A DNA stretch of 39,759 bases, taken from NCBI GenBank assembly GCA_937880175.1, contig CALFLO010000113.1, forward strand, positions 1 to 39,759, read 5' to 3'. The notes under the pieces are model-generated. The model made no database searches and was not told the DNA's origin. It was given only the letters and a program-made list of their open reading frames with translations. Source of the stretch: an uncultured Gluconobacter sp. (GTDB lineage Bacteria > Pseudomonadota > Alphaproteobacteria > Acetobacterales > Acetobacteraceae). A program made the translations under genes and the position numbers. Positions within the stretch are counted from its first letter, which is position 1; every line of letters begins with the position of its first letter. Shown here in pieces: positions 8,244-16,710 of this stretch.

Positions 8244-8258
8244 TTAAGCGGCCGTTAA
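8244..8258 (+). promoter_or_regulatory. CtrA-type box upstream of fliO-fliP
   Basis: TTAA-GCGGCCG-TTAA followed by C matches the full alphaproteobacterial CtrA consensus TTAA-N7-TTAAC, 42 bp before the fliO start. CtrA is an established activator of flagellar genes in this class. Binding here is inferred from motif and position. Confidence 0.6.
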
Positions 8259-8300
8259 CGGGTCTTGGGCATCATGTCTGGGAATGAGGATGACTGACCT

Positions 8301-8606
8301 ATGACCCTGCATGAGTGCGTGAACGCGATTGCCGCCCTGATTTTCATTGTCGTGCTGATTTTCTGTGCCCGACCCCTGTTGCGTTTTTTGGACCAGAAAA
8401 GAAGTGGCGCGCGGGGTGGGCAGGCGGGACTGTCACTCGTGGGGCAGATGGCGCTTGACCGCACGCGGCGGCTTTCAGTTGTTCGTTATGGCGCGCGGGA
8501 AGTTTTGATTCTGACAGGGGGCAATCAGGATATCCTGATGGACTGGACGGAGCGGGAGACGTTTGCATCGGCTCTTCAGGTTTCCGATGCGGAGGACGTG
8601 GCATGA
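8301..8606 (+). CDS. fliO: Flagellar biosynthetic protein FliO-like
   Basis: A 101-aa protein with one N-terminal transmembrane helix (AIAALIFIVVLIFCARPLL, about residues 9-27) and a short cytoplasmic domain containing LVGQMALDRTRRLSVVRYGA. The latter resembles the FliO core, in which a small beta domain follows the helix. FliO helps assemble the FliP/FliQ/FliR gate. It overlaps fliP by 4 bp (ATGA), the usual gene pair, which supports the assignment since FliO is weakly conserved. Confidence 0.85.
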   Translation: MTLHECVNAIAALIFIVVLIFCARPLLRFLDQKRSGARGGQAGLSLVGQMALDRTRRLSVVRYGAREVLILTGGNQDILMDWTERETFASALQVSDAEDVA

Positions 8607-9370
8607 GGAAGACCCTGTCCTTGCTTCGGAAAATGCTGCCCGTTTTCGTATTTCTGGCCTGTCTGGCTTTTCCGCATCTGGCGCATGCGCAGGCCGTGAG
8701 CATTGATCTGGGGCAGAATGGGACCTCTGGCGGCGCGGGAACGACCAGTCGCCTCGTACAATTGACGGCGCTGATTACCGTTCTGTCGCTGGCGCCGAGC
8801 CTGCTGGTGATGATTACCGCGTTTACGAGAATCGTGATTGTCCTCTCGCTGCTGCGCAGTGCGCTGGGTGCGCAGGGAACGCCCCCCAATACGGTGCTGA
8901 TCGGGCTTGCGCTGTTCCTGACGCTGTTCGTGATGCAGCCGACGCTTCAGAAATCCTGGGATGCGGGGGTTGAGCCGATGATGTCGGGGCGTGTTGGGGA
9001 AATGGAAGGTCTGACGGCGGCGGCCCAGCCGTTTCACGACTTCATGGCCGCAACGGCGCGCCCGGCGGATGTGGCGACGTTCCTGAACATCGCGCATGAG
9101 AAACCGCCTGCGAAGATCGGAGATACGCCCTGGCGCGTACTGGTTCCGGCCTTCATGATCGGAGAACTGCGTCGCGGTTTCGAGATGGGATTTCTGCTCT
9201 ACCTGCCGTTTCTGGTCATCGATCTGGTGGTGTCCAGCGTGTTGATGAGCCTTGGCATGATGATGCTGCCGCCCAGTACCGTGTCCCTGCCGTTCAAGCT
9301 GATTTTTTTCGTGGTGGTGGACGGCTGGTCACTGGTGGCGGGAAGTCTGGTGCGAAGTTTTACTGGATAG
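8603..9370 (+). CDS. fliP: Flagellar biosynthetic protein FliP
   Basis: Core export-gate membrane protein, 255 aa. A cleavable signal is evident (MRKTLSLLRK, then a hydrophobic core ending AHAQA), as in other FliP proteins. Family signatures include MITAFTRIVIVLSLLRSALG and GTPPNTVLIGLALFLTLFVM near residues 70-115, and a C-terminal pair of hydrophobic helices (PFLVIDLVVSSVLMSLGMMM). It is co-transcribed with fliO and ends at a terminator. With FliQ and FliR on the other strand nearby, it makes a complete gate set. Confidence 0.98.
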   Translation: MRKTLSLLRKMLPVFVFLACLAFPHLAHAQAVSIDLGQNGTSGGAGTTSRLVQLTALITVLSLAPSLLVMITAFTRIVIVLSLLRSALGAQGTPPNTVLIGLALFLTLFVMQPTLQKSWDAGVEPMMSGRVGEMEGLTAAAQPFHDFMAATARPADVATFLNIAHEKPPAKIGDTPWRVLVPAFMIGELRRGFEMGFLLYLPFLVIDLVVSSVLMSLGMMMLPPSTVSLPFKLIFFVVVDGWSLVAGSLVRSFTG

Positions 9371-9383
9371 AGGCCGGGGACAG

Positions 9384-9421
9384 AAAAAGCCCCGCCGGTC
9401 ATGGACCAGCAGGGCTTTTTT
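9384..9421. terminator. Bidirectional intrinsic terminator
   Basis: AAAAAGCCC pairs with GGGCTTTTT around an inner GGTC-ATG-GACC stem, with two small mismatches. It lies between convergent fliP and the gamma-glutamyltransferase-like gene. Confidence 0.85.
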
Positions 9422-9422
9422 G

Positions 9423-10841
9423 TCAGTTCCGGGTGTCGTTGGTGGTGCCTGCGGCAAGGCCAGCAGCCCGTGGGTCTGTCACACCACGGCAGGAATCGCT
9501 GCCGTGGCAGAGGATGGCGTTGATGCGCCCGGCCCCTTCATGGGGGATCGGGGTATCATGCGCGGCAGCGCGCGTCGCGTCTCCCACAGCATCAGCCGCT
9601 TCGTTCTGGCCCGAGGCGGCGATGACAGCGCGCAGATTATGCTGGTCCCGCAGGACGGCGGCGGATAGTAGGGGCTGCGGCGTACGGGCCGGGGACGCGC
9701 CAAGGACGACGCCAGTGCTTCCGGCAACGCGACCTGTTCCAAACAGGTTGTTTTCGCTCAGGGCGCAGGCGACGGCCATGCCCGAATGATCAGTCACGAC
9801 AAAGGACGTCGAGGCCGGAAGGGCAGGCAGGGAGCCGCCCGCGGAATGGCCACTGCTGAGGGCTGCCTGTGCGGCAGCGAGTGTGGTGTTGCCTGACGCG
9901 CGCCATGCAGCCACGGCACTCTGTGCGGGTGCACCGGTCGTGTAGCGGATGGCTGCGCCAAGTCCACCATCGGCGGGTGGGGCGAGGAACGAGGCGTCCA
10001 CACCGCCCTGGCGGGTCGTCAGCGCTTCGGTCTGGACGGGCAGGGTCTGGCGCATGTCGTCGTCATTCAGGCCGCCGCCAGCTTTCTGGGCTGCGGTGAC
10101 ATAGACGTCGGCCAGGGCACCATTATAGAGATCGCCTACGCCTGCGACGCGGATCCGTTCGAGGAAGCCTGCAAGGCGCGGCTGGGCCAGACTGTCGCCT
10201 GCGACCAGAGCGGAGGTTTCGCCACGGCCGAAGATGGCGCGCGCATTGTCATCGGCGAGCAGGGCCGTGTGTACGGCGGCCAGATCGGTCGCCAGCGTAC
10301 GGCTGACGGTGATGCCTGTGCTGGCCAGGTTCAGGGCCGGGGCAATGAGATCGTTGAAGTCGACCGTCCCGTAATGAAGCTGCATCAGGTACAGGCCGCG
10401 GAAGCTGGCTGGCGTGGCGGCTGGCCGGTCCGCACCTTTGCTGGTGCCGGGGCGCGTCAGGAACGTGATGGACTGCGCTGTCTCGCCGGGACGGCTGATG
10501 AGGCATGCGCCGCCGCCGCCGAAGGATGCACGGGACGGCAGGGTCACGCCGAGAGCCAGAGCGGTTGCCGTTGCCGCGTCGGCAGCATTGCCACCGCGGG
10601 CCAGAACGTCATGCCCGACCAGAGCGGCCTGCGGCTCATCCGCAACGACCGTGCCGATGCTGCCGCCTACGGGAGCGCTCGTTTCGCTGATACCGACGAA
10701 ATGCGATCCCGGGATCCACGAGCATGCGCCCAGCAGAAGGCCTGAAGCGACTGATGCCATCAGTGAGGCAGGCAGGCGGGAAGAGACGCGACGGGCCTGT
10801 GTGGCGTCCGGGGTGGAAATCTGGTGCTGTCGATGCGCCAC
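9423..10841 (-). CDS. Gamma-glutamyltransferase-like lipoprotein (divergent)
   Basis: Shows the gamma-glutamyltranspeptidase fold pattern: an N-terminal block with LARGGNAADAATATALALGV, a FGGGGACLI segment, and a region before the small-subunit start with STSFVVTDHSGMAVACALSE and FGTGRVAG. The family's Thr nucleophile (TTHYSVVD in E. coli) aligns with Ser-Thr (STSFVVTD), and the downstream SSMSPT substrate motif is not recognisable, so activity is uncertain. The N-terminus has a signal with lipobox LLGAC, predicting a periplasm-facing lipoprotein. The frame is open to an ATG at 10955, but that would put the lipobox Cys at residue 78. A GTG at 10841 with GGAG 9 nt upstream is preferred (472 aa). 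Divergent from the dsbA-type gene. Confidence 0.8.
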   Translation of the reverse strand: MAHRQHQISTPDATQARRVSSRLPASLMASVASGLLLGACSWIPGSHFVGISETSAPVGGSIGTVVADEPQAALVGHDVLARGGNAADAATATALALGVTLPSRASFGGGGACLISRPGETAQSITFLTRPGTSKGADRPAATPASFRGLYLMQLHYGTVDFNDLIAPALNLASTGITVSRTLATDLAAVHTALLADDNARAIFGRGETSALVAGDSLAQPRLAGFLERIRVAGVGDLYNGALADVYVTAAQKAGGGLNDDDMRQTLPVQTEALTTRQGGVDASFLAPPADGGLGAAIRYTTGAPAQSAVAAWRASGNTTLAAAQAALSSGHSAGGSLPALPASTSFVVTDHSGMAVACALSENNLFGTGRVAGSTGVVLGASPARTPQPLLSAAVLRDQHNLRAVIAASGQNEAADAVGDATRAAAHDTPIPHEGAGRINAILCHGSDSCRGVTDPRAAGLAAGTTNDTRN

Positions 10842-11073
10842 CTGGCGTTTCTCCAATGTCTGGTCACGACTGTCCGGCCTCGTGGCCTTCGCGGATGGCG
10901 GGCGCGGGCAGACGGGTCTGCGCCGTGGGTCCTGATCCGGCTGTTGTTCCCTCATAACGGCAATCTGTAGTTTGTGGGAGAGGCGAGTTGGTGTCTTCTC
11001 TTTGCCACGGACGTTCTTTATGCCGTATGGACCTCACATCCCGTTTTTCTTTCAGCTGATCCGGAGCTTTCCG

Positions 11074-11832
11074 TTGAGATACTCTCTGCTTGCCACAGTG
11101 TCCGCCGTCGTTGCCGGAATGGCCTTTGTTGTGGGTGGTCAGGCTCTTGCTGCTCCGGCGACGTCTTTCACGCCTGCGCAACGGGCCGAGATCGTCGGCA
11201 TCATGCGCGAGGCGCTGCAGAACGATCCGAGCATTCTGACGGATGCCATCCGTTCGATCCGCGAAAAGGCGGAAGAGCAGAAGCAGGATTCGACGCTCGC
11301 GGCCGTGAAGGCGCATCAGTCCGAACTTCAGACGGCGCCTGACTTTGCCATTCGAGGCAATCCGCACGGCAAGATCACGGTCGTTGAGTTCTATGACCCG
11401 CGCTGTTCCTACTGCCGCTCCATGATGGGCGAGGTGGACAGTTTCCTCAGCCGCCATCCGGATGTGCGGCTGGTTGAGAAGGTTGTGCCGGTACTGGGCA
11501 GCAACAGCGTGCTCGATACGCGGGCCATTTTCGCAGCCAGCGTGCAGGGCAAGTATGAGGTCATGCGCAAGGCGTTGATGGAAGACAGTACCAAGCCCAG
11601 CATGGAGCGGATCGTCGCTCTGGCGCAGGCGAACGGCATTGATGCGAAGAAGCTGACGGCCGATATGAGCTCGCCTCAGACCATCACCCTGATCAACACC
11701 AATCTGGATCAGGGACGCGCCGTTGGACTGGACGGAACACCGACGTTCATTTTCGGGACGGCGGCTGTGGCTCCGGGCGCGCTCGAATCCGACCAGATGG
11801 ATGCGTTTCTGGAGCGTGCCCGCAAAGCATAA
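11074..11832 (+). CDS. DsbA-family thiol-disulfide oxidoreductase
   Basis: Periplasmic thioredoxin-fold protein. From a TTG at 11074 (GGAG 7 nt upstream) the N-terminus is a good signal peptide (LRYSLLATVSAVVAGMAFVV, ending ALAA), giving 252 aa. An N-terminal helical domain (about residues 30-85, DPSILTDAIRSIREKAEEQK) precedes the thioredoxin fold, as in ScsC/Com1-type proteins. The active site is C111-S-Y-C114 (FYDPRCSYCR) and the cis-proline loop is GTPTF. The frame opens upstream at 10972 with an ATG at 11020, but those starts would put a long extension before the signal. It could be a disulfide oxidase or isomerase; the family is clear, the substrate is not. Confidence 0.9.
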   Translation: MRYSLLATVSAVVAGMAFVVGGQALAAPATSFTPAQRAEIVGIMREALQNDPSILTDAIRSIREKAEEQKQDSTLAAVKAHQSELQTAPDFAIRGNPHGKITVVEFYDPRCSYCRSMMGEVDSFLSRHPDVRLVEKVVPVLGSNSVLDTRAIFAASVQGKYEVMRKALMEDSTKPSMERIVALAQANGIDAKKLTADMSSPQTITLINTNLDQGRAVGLDGTPTFIFGTAAVAPGALESDQMDAFLERARKA

Positions 11833-11851
11833 GGCTCAAAGGAGATATGGT

Positions 11852-12208
11852 TCAGCGCTTCTGGCCGTCTGCGCCTGAGCCGTCCATATCGCCGTTGCCA
11901 TCCACAATGCCAGCACGGGACGGTGCATCCGCACCCGGCTGAACCGTGCGGGTGATGGCGGCAACTTCTTCGTCCGAGGCCGGAGGGGGGACGCCATGGT
12001 CCGCGGAGGGAGCGTCAGGGCTGTCGTTCTCGCGTTGCAGGACATTGGACAGCGCTTCAGGGTCCGTGTGCTCCGCTTCGTCCACAAACCCCATGGCCAG
12101 AGCATCGTCTCCGATCTTGAGGGCGCGCAGGGCGGCTTCCGCCTGTTCGGTCGCAGCCTGAAACTTGTTGTCGTCGCCATGGAACGGTGGGTCAGTGATG
12201 ATGGACAT
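11852..12208 (-). CDS. Hypothetical acidic protein
   Basis: A 118-aa soluble protein from the ATG at 12208, which has GAAGGA 7 nt upstream; the frame extends to 12277 but that start has no ribosome-binding site. Residues 10-50 form a likely helix (KFQAATEQAEAALRALKIGD). The remainder is acidic, Pro/Gly-rich and probably disordered. No family is recognised. It is convergent with the DsbA gene and divergent from folP; a link to either is not supported. Confidence 0.65.
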   Translation of the reverse strand: MSIITDPPFHGDDNKFQAATEQAEAALRALKIGDDALAMGFVDEAEHTDPEALSNVLQRENDSPDAPSADHGVPPPASDEEVAAITRTVQPGADAPSRAGIVDGNGDMDGSGADGQKR

Positions 12209-12339
12209 GAGAAGTTCCTTCTCTCTGAGGCCGGAAATCAGATTGTGGTGGGACTGAAAACACGATGGTGCGCTCACAGTTCCTTATTGGGGCCGCGGAT
12301 CATCTCTGGGTAAGAAAGCCGCGAGTGGAAGGACGTCGG

Positions 12340-13137
12340 ATGAAGTTCTCTGGAAACGGGTCTGTGGCGGTGATGGGAATCGTGAATGTCACGCCCGATT
12401 CCTTTTCCGACGGGGGGCAGTTCCTGCGTCCCGAAGCCGCACTGGACCGTGGGCGGACGCTCCTTGCGGATGGGGCGGACCTGTTGGATGTGGGGGCTGA
12501 ATCCACGCGACCGGGCTTTCAGCCCGTGTCGGCGGAAGAAGAATGGGCGCGACTTTCTCCCGTTGTCGGCACGCTGGCAGCGGAAGGTGCCGTCGTTTCC
12601 GTGGACACCACCAAGGCGTTTGTTGCGCGGCGCTCTCTGGAAGCTGGAGCCGCAGTCATCAACGATGTCTGGGGCCTACAGGCCGATCCGGAGATGGCGT
12701 TCGTGGTCGCAGATTCGGATGCCGTGGCCGTGATGATGCACAACCGCCATGAAGTGGATGAAGCGCTTGACCTGCGCGCGGACTGGCGGCGGTTCTTCGA
12801 CCGCTCGCTGGAACTGGCGGAACGGGCCGGGCTGGATCGTAGCCGAATGGTGCTCGATCCCGGTGTCGGGTTTGGTAAGACACAGGCGCAGAATGTCGAG
12901 GCTGTGGCGCGGCTTGGCGAACTGAAGGCTGAGTATGGGTTGTCGGTTTTGCTGGGGGTGTCGCGCAAGTCGATGTTCGGGCATTTTCTGGGGCGCGCTA
13001 CATCAGAGCGGCTAGCGGGGACGCTGGCGACCAGTCTGTACGGGGTAGAGCAGGGCGCCACGATCCTGCGGGTGCATGATGTGCGTGAGCATGTGGATGC
13101 GCTGAAGATGCGCCATATTCTGAAGGATGTCCGATGA
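12340..13137 (+). CDS. folP: Dihydropteroate synthase
   Basis: Condenses 6-hydroxymethyl-dihydropterin pyrophosphate with p-aminobenzoate in folate synthesis; the sulfonamide target. Motifs: MGIVNVTPDSFSDGG near the N-terminus, DVGAESTRPG, and a C-terminal GVSRKSMFG loop that holds the substrate-binding Lys/Arg region. The ATG at 12340 has AAGGA upstream and yields 265 aa; the frame opens earlier at 12265 without support. It overlaps the next gene by 4 bp (ATGA), forming an operon with folB-folK and folE. Confidence 0.97.
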   Translation: MKFSGNGSVAVMGIVNVTPDSFSDGGQFLRPEAALDRGRTLLADGADLLDVGAESTRPGFQPVSAEEEWARLSPVVGTLAAEGAVVSVDTTKAFVARRSLEAGAAVINDVWGLQADPEMAFVVADSDAVAVMMHNRHEVDEALDLRADWRRFFDRSLELAERAGLDRSRMVLDPGVGFGKTQAQNVEAVARLGELKAEYGLSVLLGVSRKSMFGHFLGRATSERLAGTLATSLYGVEQGATILRVHDVREHVDALKMRHILKDVR

Positions 13138-14033
13138 TCGTTCCTGCCCTGACCTCCGTTTTCGTGCGGGATCTGTGCCTGTTTGGCTATCATGGTGTGC
13201 TGCCGGAAGAGACGCGCATCGGGCAGCGTTTTGTTGTCGATATCGAGATCCGGGCCGATCTGTCAGACGCGATCGCGGGCGACGATTACCAGCAGGCGGT
13301 CTGTTACGGGACGCTGTGCGATATCGCTTCATCCATCGTGACGGGCCCGCCCCTTCAGCTCATCGAGACGGTGGCCGGACGCATCGCGGAGGCGGTTCTG
13401 GCGAAGCTGGACCGTGTGGACTGGGTGCGGGTCGAGGTGCGCAAGCCCTCGGCGCCGGTGCCCTATGCAGTGTCGGGAACAGCGGTCTCCGTCGAGCAGG
13501 CGCGGGTTCATGAGGTTGCGTTCTCGCTAGGGAGCAATCTGGGAGAGCGGGAGGCTGTTCTGGCTGCTGCGGTAGATCGGCTGTCCCTCGTGGACGGGCT
13601 GGAGATCGTGAGTGTGTCGTCACTGTATGACAGCGCGCCCTGGGGCGGGGTAGATCAGCCGGCTTTCGTCAATATCTGCGCCACCGGGCGGACGACACTG
13701 GAGCCTCATGCGCTTCTGCGGGTCTGCAAGGCGATCGAAGGGGATCTTGGACGGGTGCCAGGCGTGCGCTGGGGCGCTCGGGCAGTTGATATCGATGTTC
13801 TCTGTTATGGCGATCGGGAGATCCGGGACCGGATTCTGACGCTGCCGCATGCCTGTCTGTTCGAGCGCGCTTTCGTGCTCGAGCCTCTTGCAGAAATTGA
13901 TCCAGATCACGTCATTGGTGGACGTCGCGTGCGGGACGCGCTAGCAGTCCTGCCGCGGAGCCCGGGGGATGTGACCCGGCGCGCCCCTGACGGCACGGGT
14001 CGTTGGGGTAAAAAGGAGCCTGAACCCGCATGA
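13134..14033 (+). CDS. folBK: Bifunctional dihydroneopterin aldolase / HPPK
   Basis: Fusion of two consecutive folate enzymes. Residues 1-120 are FolB-like (LFGYHGVLPEETRIGQRFVV, with the catalytic-region Glu/Lys in VRVEVRKPSAP). Residues 127-285 are FolK-like (VAFSLGSNLGEREAVL, VRWGARAVDIDVLCYGDREI, LPHACLFERAFVLEPLAEI). The aldolase makes 6-hydroxymethyl-dihydropterin, which the kinase pyrophosphorylates for FolP, encoded just upstream. The tail after residue 285 is basic and probably disordered. It overlaps folP and folE by 4 bp on each side, so all three are translationally coupled. Confidence 0.95.
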   Translation: MIVPALTSVFVRDLCLFGYHGVLPEETRIGQRFVVDIEIRADLSDAIAGDDYQQAVCYGTLCDIASSIVTGPPLQLIETVAGRIAEAVLAKLDRVDWVRVEVRKPSAPVPYAVSGTAVSVEQARVHEVAFSLGSNLGEREAVLAAAVDRLSLVDGLEIVSVSSLYDSAPWGGVDQPAFVNICATGRTTLEPHALLRVCKAIEGDLGRVPGVRWGARAVDIDVLCYGDREIRDRILTLPHACLFERAFVLEPLAEIDPDHVIGGRRVRDALAVLPRSPGDVTRRAPDGTGRWGKKEPEPA

Positions 14034-14704
14034 CCAACCTGAACGCCACGATCATGACCGCCGCATCGGCACGTCTGTCGGACAGTCAGGATAGCCTCTC
14101 TTCCGAGGAACTGCGTCCCATGGGAGCGTTGCCGCTGCCTGCGGATGCGGAAGTTCGGATTGCTGGCGCCGTGCGGGAAATCCTCAAGGCTCTGGGGGAA
14201 AATCCGGAGCGCGAGGGACTGCTTGATACGCCGCAGCGCGTGGCGAAGATGTATCTCGAAGTGTTCAGCGGCCTGCATCAGGACCCGCGGGATCATCTGA
14301 AGACGCAGTTCTCGGCGGATCGGCATCATGGCGCGGTCATCGTCAAGGACATCCGCTTCCATTCGATGTGTGAGCATCATCTGCTCCCGGTCTATGGCAA
14401 GGCGCATGTGGCCTATCTGCCAGCGGGTGGTCGTCTGACGGGGCTGAGCAAGATTGCGCGCCTGGTCGAAGGCTTCGCCCGTCGTCCGCAGCTTCAGGAG
14501 CGCCTGACGGACCAGATCGCGCAGGGCATGGAAGATGTGCTGGCACCGGAAGCCGTTCTGGTCGTGATCGAAGCCGAGCATATGTGCATGAGCATGCGTG
14601 GCGTGCGGTCGCCTGGCTCGACGACCGTGACGTCCATCGCACGTGGAACCTGGCTGCGGGACAGCGCCGCACGGATGGAGATCATGTCGCTCCTGCGCGG
14701 ATGA
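14030..14704 (+). CDS. folE: GTP cyclohydrolase I
   Basis: Converts GTP to 7,8-dihydroneopterin triphosphate, the first step of folate and also of queuosine synthesis. Length 224 aa. Zinc ligands appear in SMCEHHLLPVYGKAHVAYLP (Cys-Glu-His-His) and in EAEHMCMSMRGV (second Cys). The conserved GLLDTPQRVAKMYLEVFSGL helix lies near residue 65. The first 40 residues are a variable extension. ATGA overlap with folBK shows operon coupling; its product also feeds QueD, encoded 3 kb away. Confidence 0.98.
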   Translation: MTNLNATIMTAASARLSDSQDSLSSEELRPMGALPLPADAEVRIAGAVREILKALGENPEREGLLDTPQRVAKMYLEVFSGLHQDPRDHLKTQFSADRHHGAVIVKDIRFHSMCEHHLLPVYGKAHVAYLPAGGRLTGLSKIARLVEGFARRPQLQERLTDQIAQGMEDVLAPEAVLVVIEAEHMCMSMRGVRSPGSTTVTSIARGTWLRDSAARMEIMSLLRG

Positions 14705-14733
14705 TCTGACCTGATATCTGTAAAAACAAAGCC

Positions 14734-14781
14734 TGACATCAATAGCTTAGTGCTGGAGACCAATTGCAGCAAAAGATGTCA
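14734..14781. repeat. 7-bp inverted repeat in AT-rich spacer
   Basis: TGACATC at 14734-14740 is inverted as GATGTCA at 14775-14781, 34 nt apart, in the AT-rich region after folE. It could be an operator pair or a loose hairpin, or chance; low weight. Confidence 0.3.
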
Positions 14782-14843
14782 TGGCGGATAAGTATTGTTT
14801 GTTACAAATATTAAATGGTTATGGTATTGATAATATAAATTTT

Positions 14844-14876
14844 CCATATTACTGATTTCATCAGAATAATATATGG
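14844..14876 (+). promoter_or_regulatory. AU-rich imperfect hairpin before desaturase start
   Basis: CCATAT (14844-14849) pairs with ATATGG (14871-14876), enclosing CTGAT-TTC-ATCAG (14852-14864). The stem ends 6 nt before the ATG at 14883 and would bury the only Shine-Dalgarno-like sequence (GGA, 14875-14877). This layout resembles a structure-controlled leader; regulation is inferred, not shown. Confidence 0.45.
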
Positions 14877-14882
14877 ATTGTC

Positions 14883-15914
14883 ATGACGCCTGTAAGGGAA
14901 AACCAGCTGCAAGCGTCAGGATGTTCCGATGAAACAGCACGGTCAGTCCGCAAATATCAGGGCTCCCACTTCTGGACCAGTCTGTTTCAGGTCGTCTCGA
15001 CCGTCAGCCTGCTTCTGTTTTGCTACATTCTGATTTATGCCGGGCTGACAAGAGGCTGGTGGTGGTCTCTGGCGCTTACGCCCTTGGCGTCCGGCCTGTC
15101 CATCCGGACCTTTGTTCTGCAACATGACTGCGGACATGGCTCACTCTTCCGGGGGCGATGGGCCAATGACGTGACAGGGTGGCTCTGCTCCCTGTTGACG
15201 CTGACCCCGTATGACCACTGGAAGAAGCATCACGCCCTGCATCACGGGTCCTGGAATAATATGGACACGCGCGGGCGTCTGTCGGACCTGTATTCGGACT
15301 GTATCACTGTTGCCGAATACCGGAAAATGACGCGCCTGAAGAAGTTTCTGTACCGGATGAGCAAGAACCCGGTCCTGACGGTCTTCCTGATGCCCCCTGT
15401 TATCTTCTTTATCGTCTACCGCTTTGCTTTCGATACACCGCGTCACTGGATCCGTGAGCGGGCCGGTGTTTATGGCACCAATCTGTGTCTGGTGGCGATG
15501 TTCGCCGGACTGTCCTGGCTTGTCGGATGGAAACTCGTTCTGCTTGTCAGCTTGATGGTGATCTATCCGGCTGCCGTGACCGGTGTCTGGCTCTTCCTGG
15601 TCCAGCACAGGTTCGAGGGGGTGCAGTGGGCCGGAAATCCGCAGTGGAACAGCTACGACGCCGTGGTGAAGGGATGTTCGTTTCTGCGTTTTTCCCGGAT
15701 CATGCGCTGGTTTACGGGCGATATCGGGACGCATCATGTCCACCACATGGCGCCCGGTATTCCGAATTACAGGCTGCTGGCCTGTCACGAGGCCCATCCG
15801 GCATTTCAGGACGTGAAAATCCTGACCTGGCGTGACGGAATCCGCGAAGCCCGCAGCAACGTGCTGTGGGACGAAGACATGCAGGCTATGGTTGATCTCC
15901 GTTCGGTGACATGA
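14883..15914 (+). CDS. Membrane fatty acid desaturase
   Basis: Di-iron integral membrane desaturase, 343 aa. The three histidine boxes are present: HDCGH at residues 81-85, HHALHH at 116-121, and THHVHH at 283-288. Hydrophobic helices lie around residues 35-55, 60-78, 160-185 and 198-240. The box spacing fits an acyl-lipid desaturase introducing a double bond into membrane fatty acids, but position specificity cannot be read from sequence. It sits alone behind an AT-rich leader with a hairpin at 14844-14876. The base composition of the leader (not of the gene) differs from its surroundings. Confidence 0.92.
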   Translation: MTPVRENQLQASGCSDETARSVRKYQGSHFWTSLFQVVSTVSLLLFCYILIYAGLTRGWWWSLALTPLASGLSIRTFVLQHDCGHGSLFRGRWANDVTGWLCSLLTLTPYDHWKKHHALHHGSWNNMDTRGRLSDLYSDCITVAEYRKMTRLKKFLYRMSKNPVLTVFLMPPVIFFIVYRFAFDTPRHWIRERAGVYGTNLCLVAMFAGLSWLVGWKLVLLVSLMVIYPAAVTGVWLFLVQHRFEGVQWAGNPQWNSYDAVVKGCSFLRFSRIMRWFTGDIGTHHVHHMAPGIPNYRLLACHEAHPAFQDVKILTWRDGIREARSNVLWDEDMQAMVDLRSVT

Positions 15915-15945
15915 TGCATGCTCCTACGGCGAAGGAGTGGCCCTC

Positions 15946-16557
15946 ATGGCATTTGGAGAGCGTGTGTTTCAGGCTCTGACGCGTTATGCGCTGGCCTATC
16001 AGATCGACGAATGGGGCTGGCAGGTCGGTCCCCATACCTATGGCGCCCCGGTCATTCTCGAAGCGGGGGAGGCCGGTCTGACGATCGGTGATTACTGCTC
16101 GATCGGGCCGAACGTGACGATCATTCTGGGTAATCATCGCGCCGATCTTGTGAGCACCTATCCTTTCAGAACGCTTTCGCATTTCTGGCCGTCTGCCGAA
16201 GAGGGACAGGACGATCATTCCAGCAAAGGTGACGTCGTTATTGGCAATGACGTCTGGATCGGGGCGCATGCCACAATCATGTCCGGGGTGACGATTGGTA
16301 ATGGCGCCGTCATTGCCGCGCAGGCTTTGGTCACGAAATCCGTGCCCCCTTATGCCATTGTCGGCGGCAATCCAGCAAAAGTGATCCGCTACCGTTTTCC
16401 CGAAATGGTCATTGCGCGTCTGCTGGCGCTGGCATGGTGGGAGTGGCCGGAAACGCTGGTGGAAGAACGCTCAGGGCGCCTGATGAGCGACGACATCGAA
16501 GCGTTTCTGGCGCTTTATGAAAATGCTCCGTCCGGTTCTGGAAACGGTTCATCCTGA
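15946..16557 (+). CDS. CatB-type hexapeptide O-acetyltransferase
   Basis: Left-handed beta-helix acyltransferase of the xenobiotic/CatB family, 203 aa. Hexapeptide repeats run through LTIGDYCSIGPNVTIILGNH and DVVIGNDVWIGAHATIMSGV, then TIGNGAVIAAQALVTKSVPP and YAIVGGNPAKVIRYRF. The catalytic-type His is in ILGNHRADLV. The ATG at 15946 has a GAAGGAG 8 nt upstream; a GTG at 15937 overlaps that site and is rejected. Acetyl-CoA donor is expected; the acceptor (antibiotic, sugar or other) is unknown. It starts 31 bp after the desaturase stop, so may share its transcript. Confidence 0.9.
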   Translation: MAFGERVFQALTRYALAYQIDEWGWQVGPHTYGAPVILEAGEAGLTIGDYCSIGPNVTIILGNHRADLVSTYPFRTLSHFWPSAEEGQDDHSSKGDVVIGNDVWIGAHATIMSGVTIGNGAVIAAQALVTKSVPPYAIVGGNPAKVIRYRFPEMVIARLLALAWWEWPETLVEERSGRLMSDDIEAFLALYENAPSGSGNGSS

Positions 16558-16710
16558 TTTGGTGAGCAGGTCGCGCCTTCATGGGGCAGCGGGCTTGCGA
16601 TACGCTGCTCTGAAACCCTCGTGCAGGAACTCCCCGGGTCTCCGTGCGATTGGGCTGTGTCGGGAAACATGCCGCGCTAGGTATTTTTCCCTGTATCAAA
16701 GGGGATCTTG

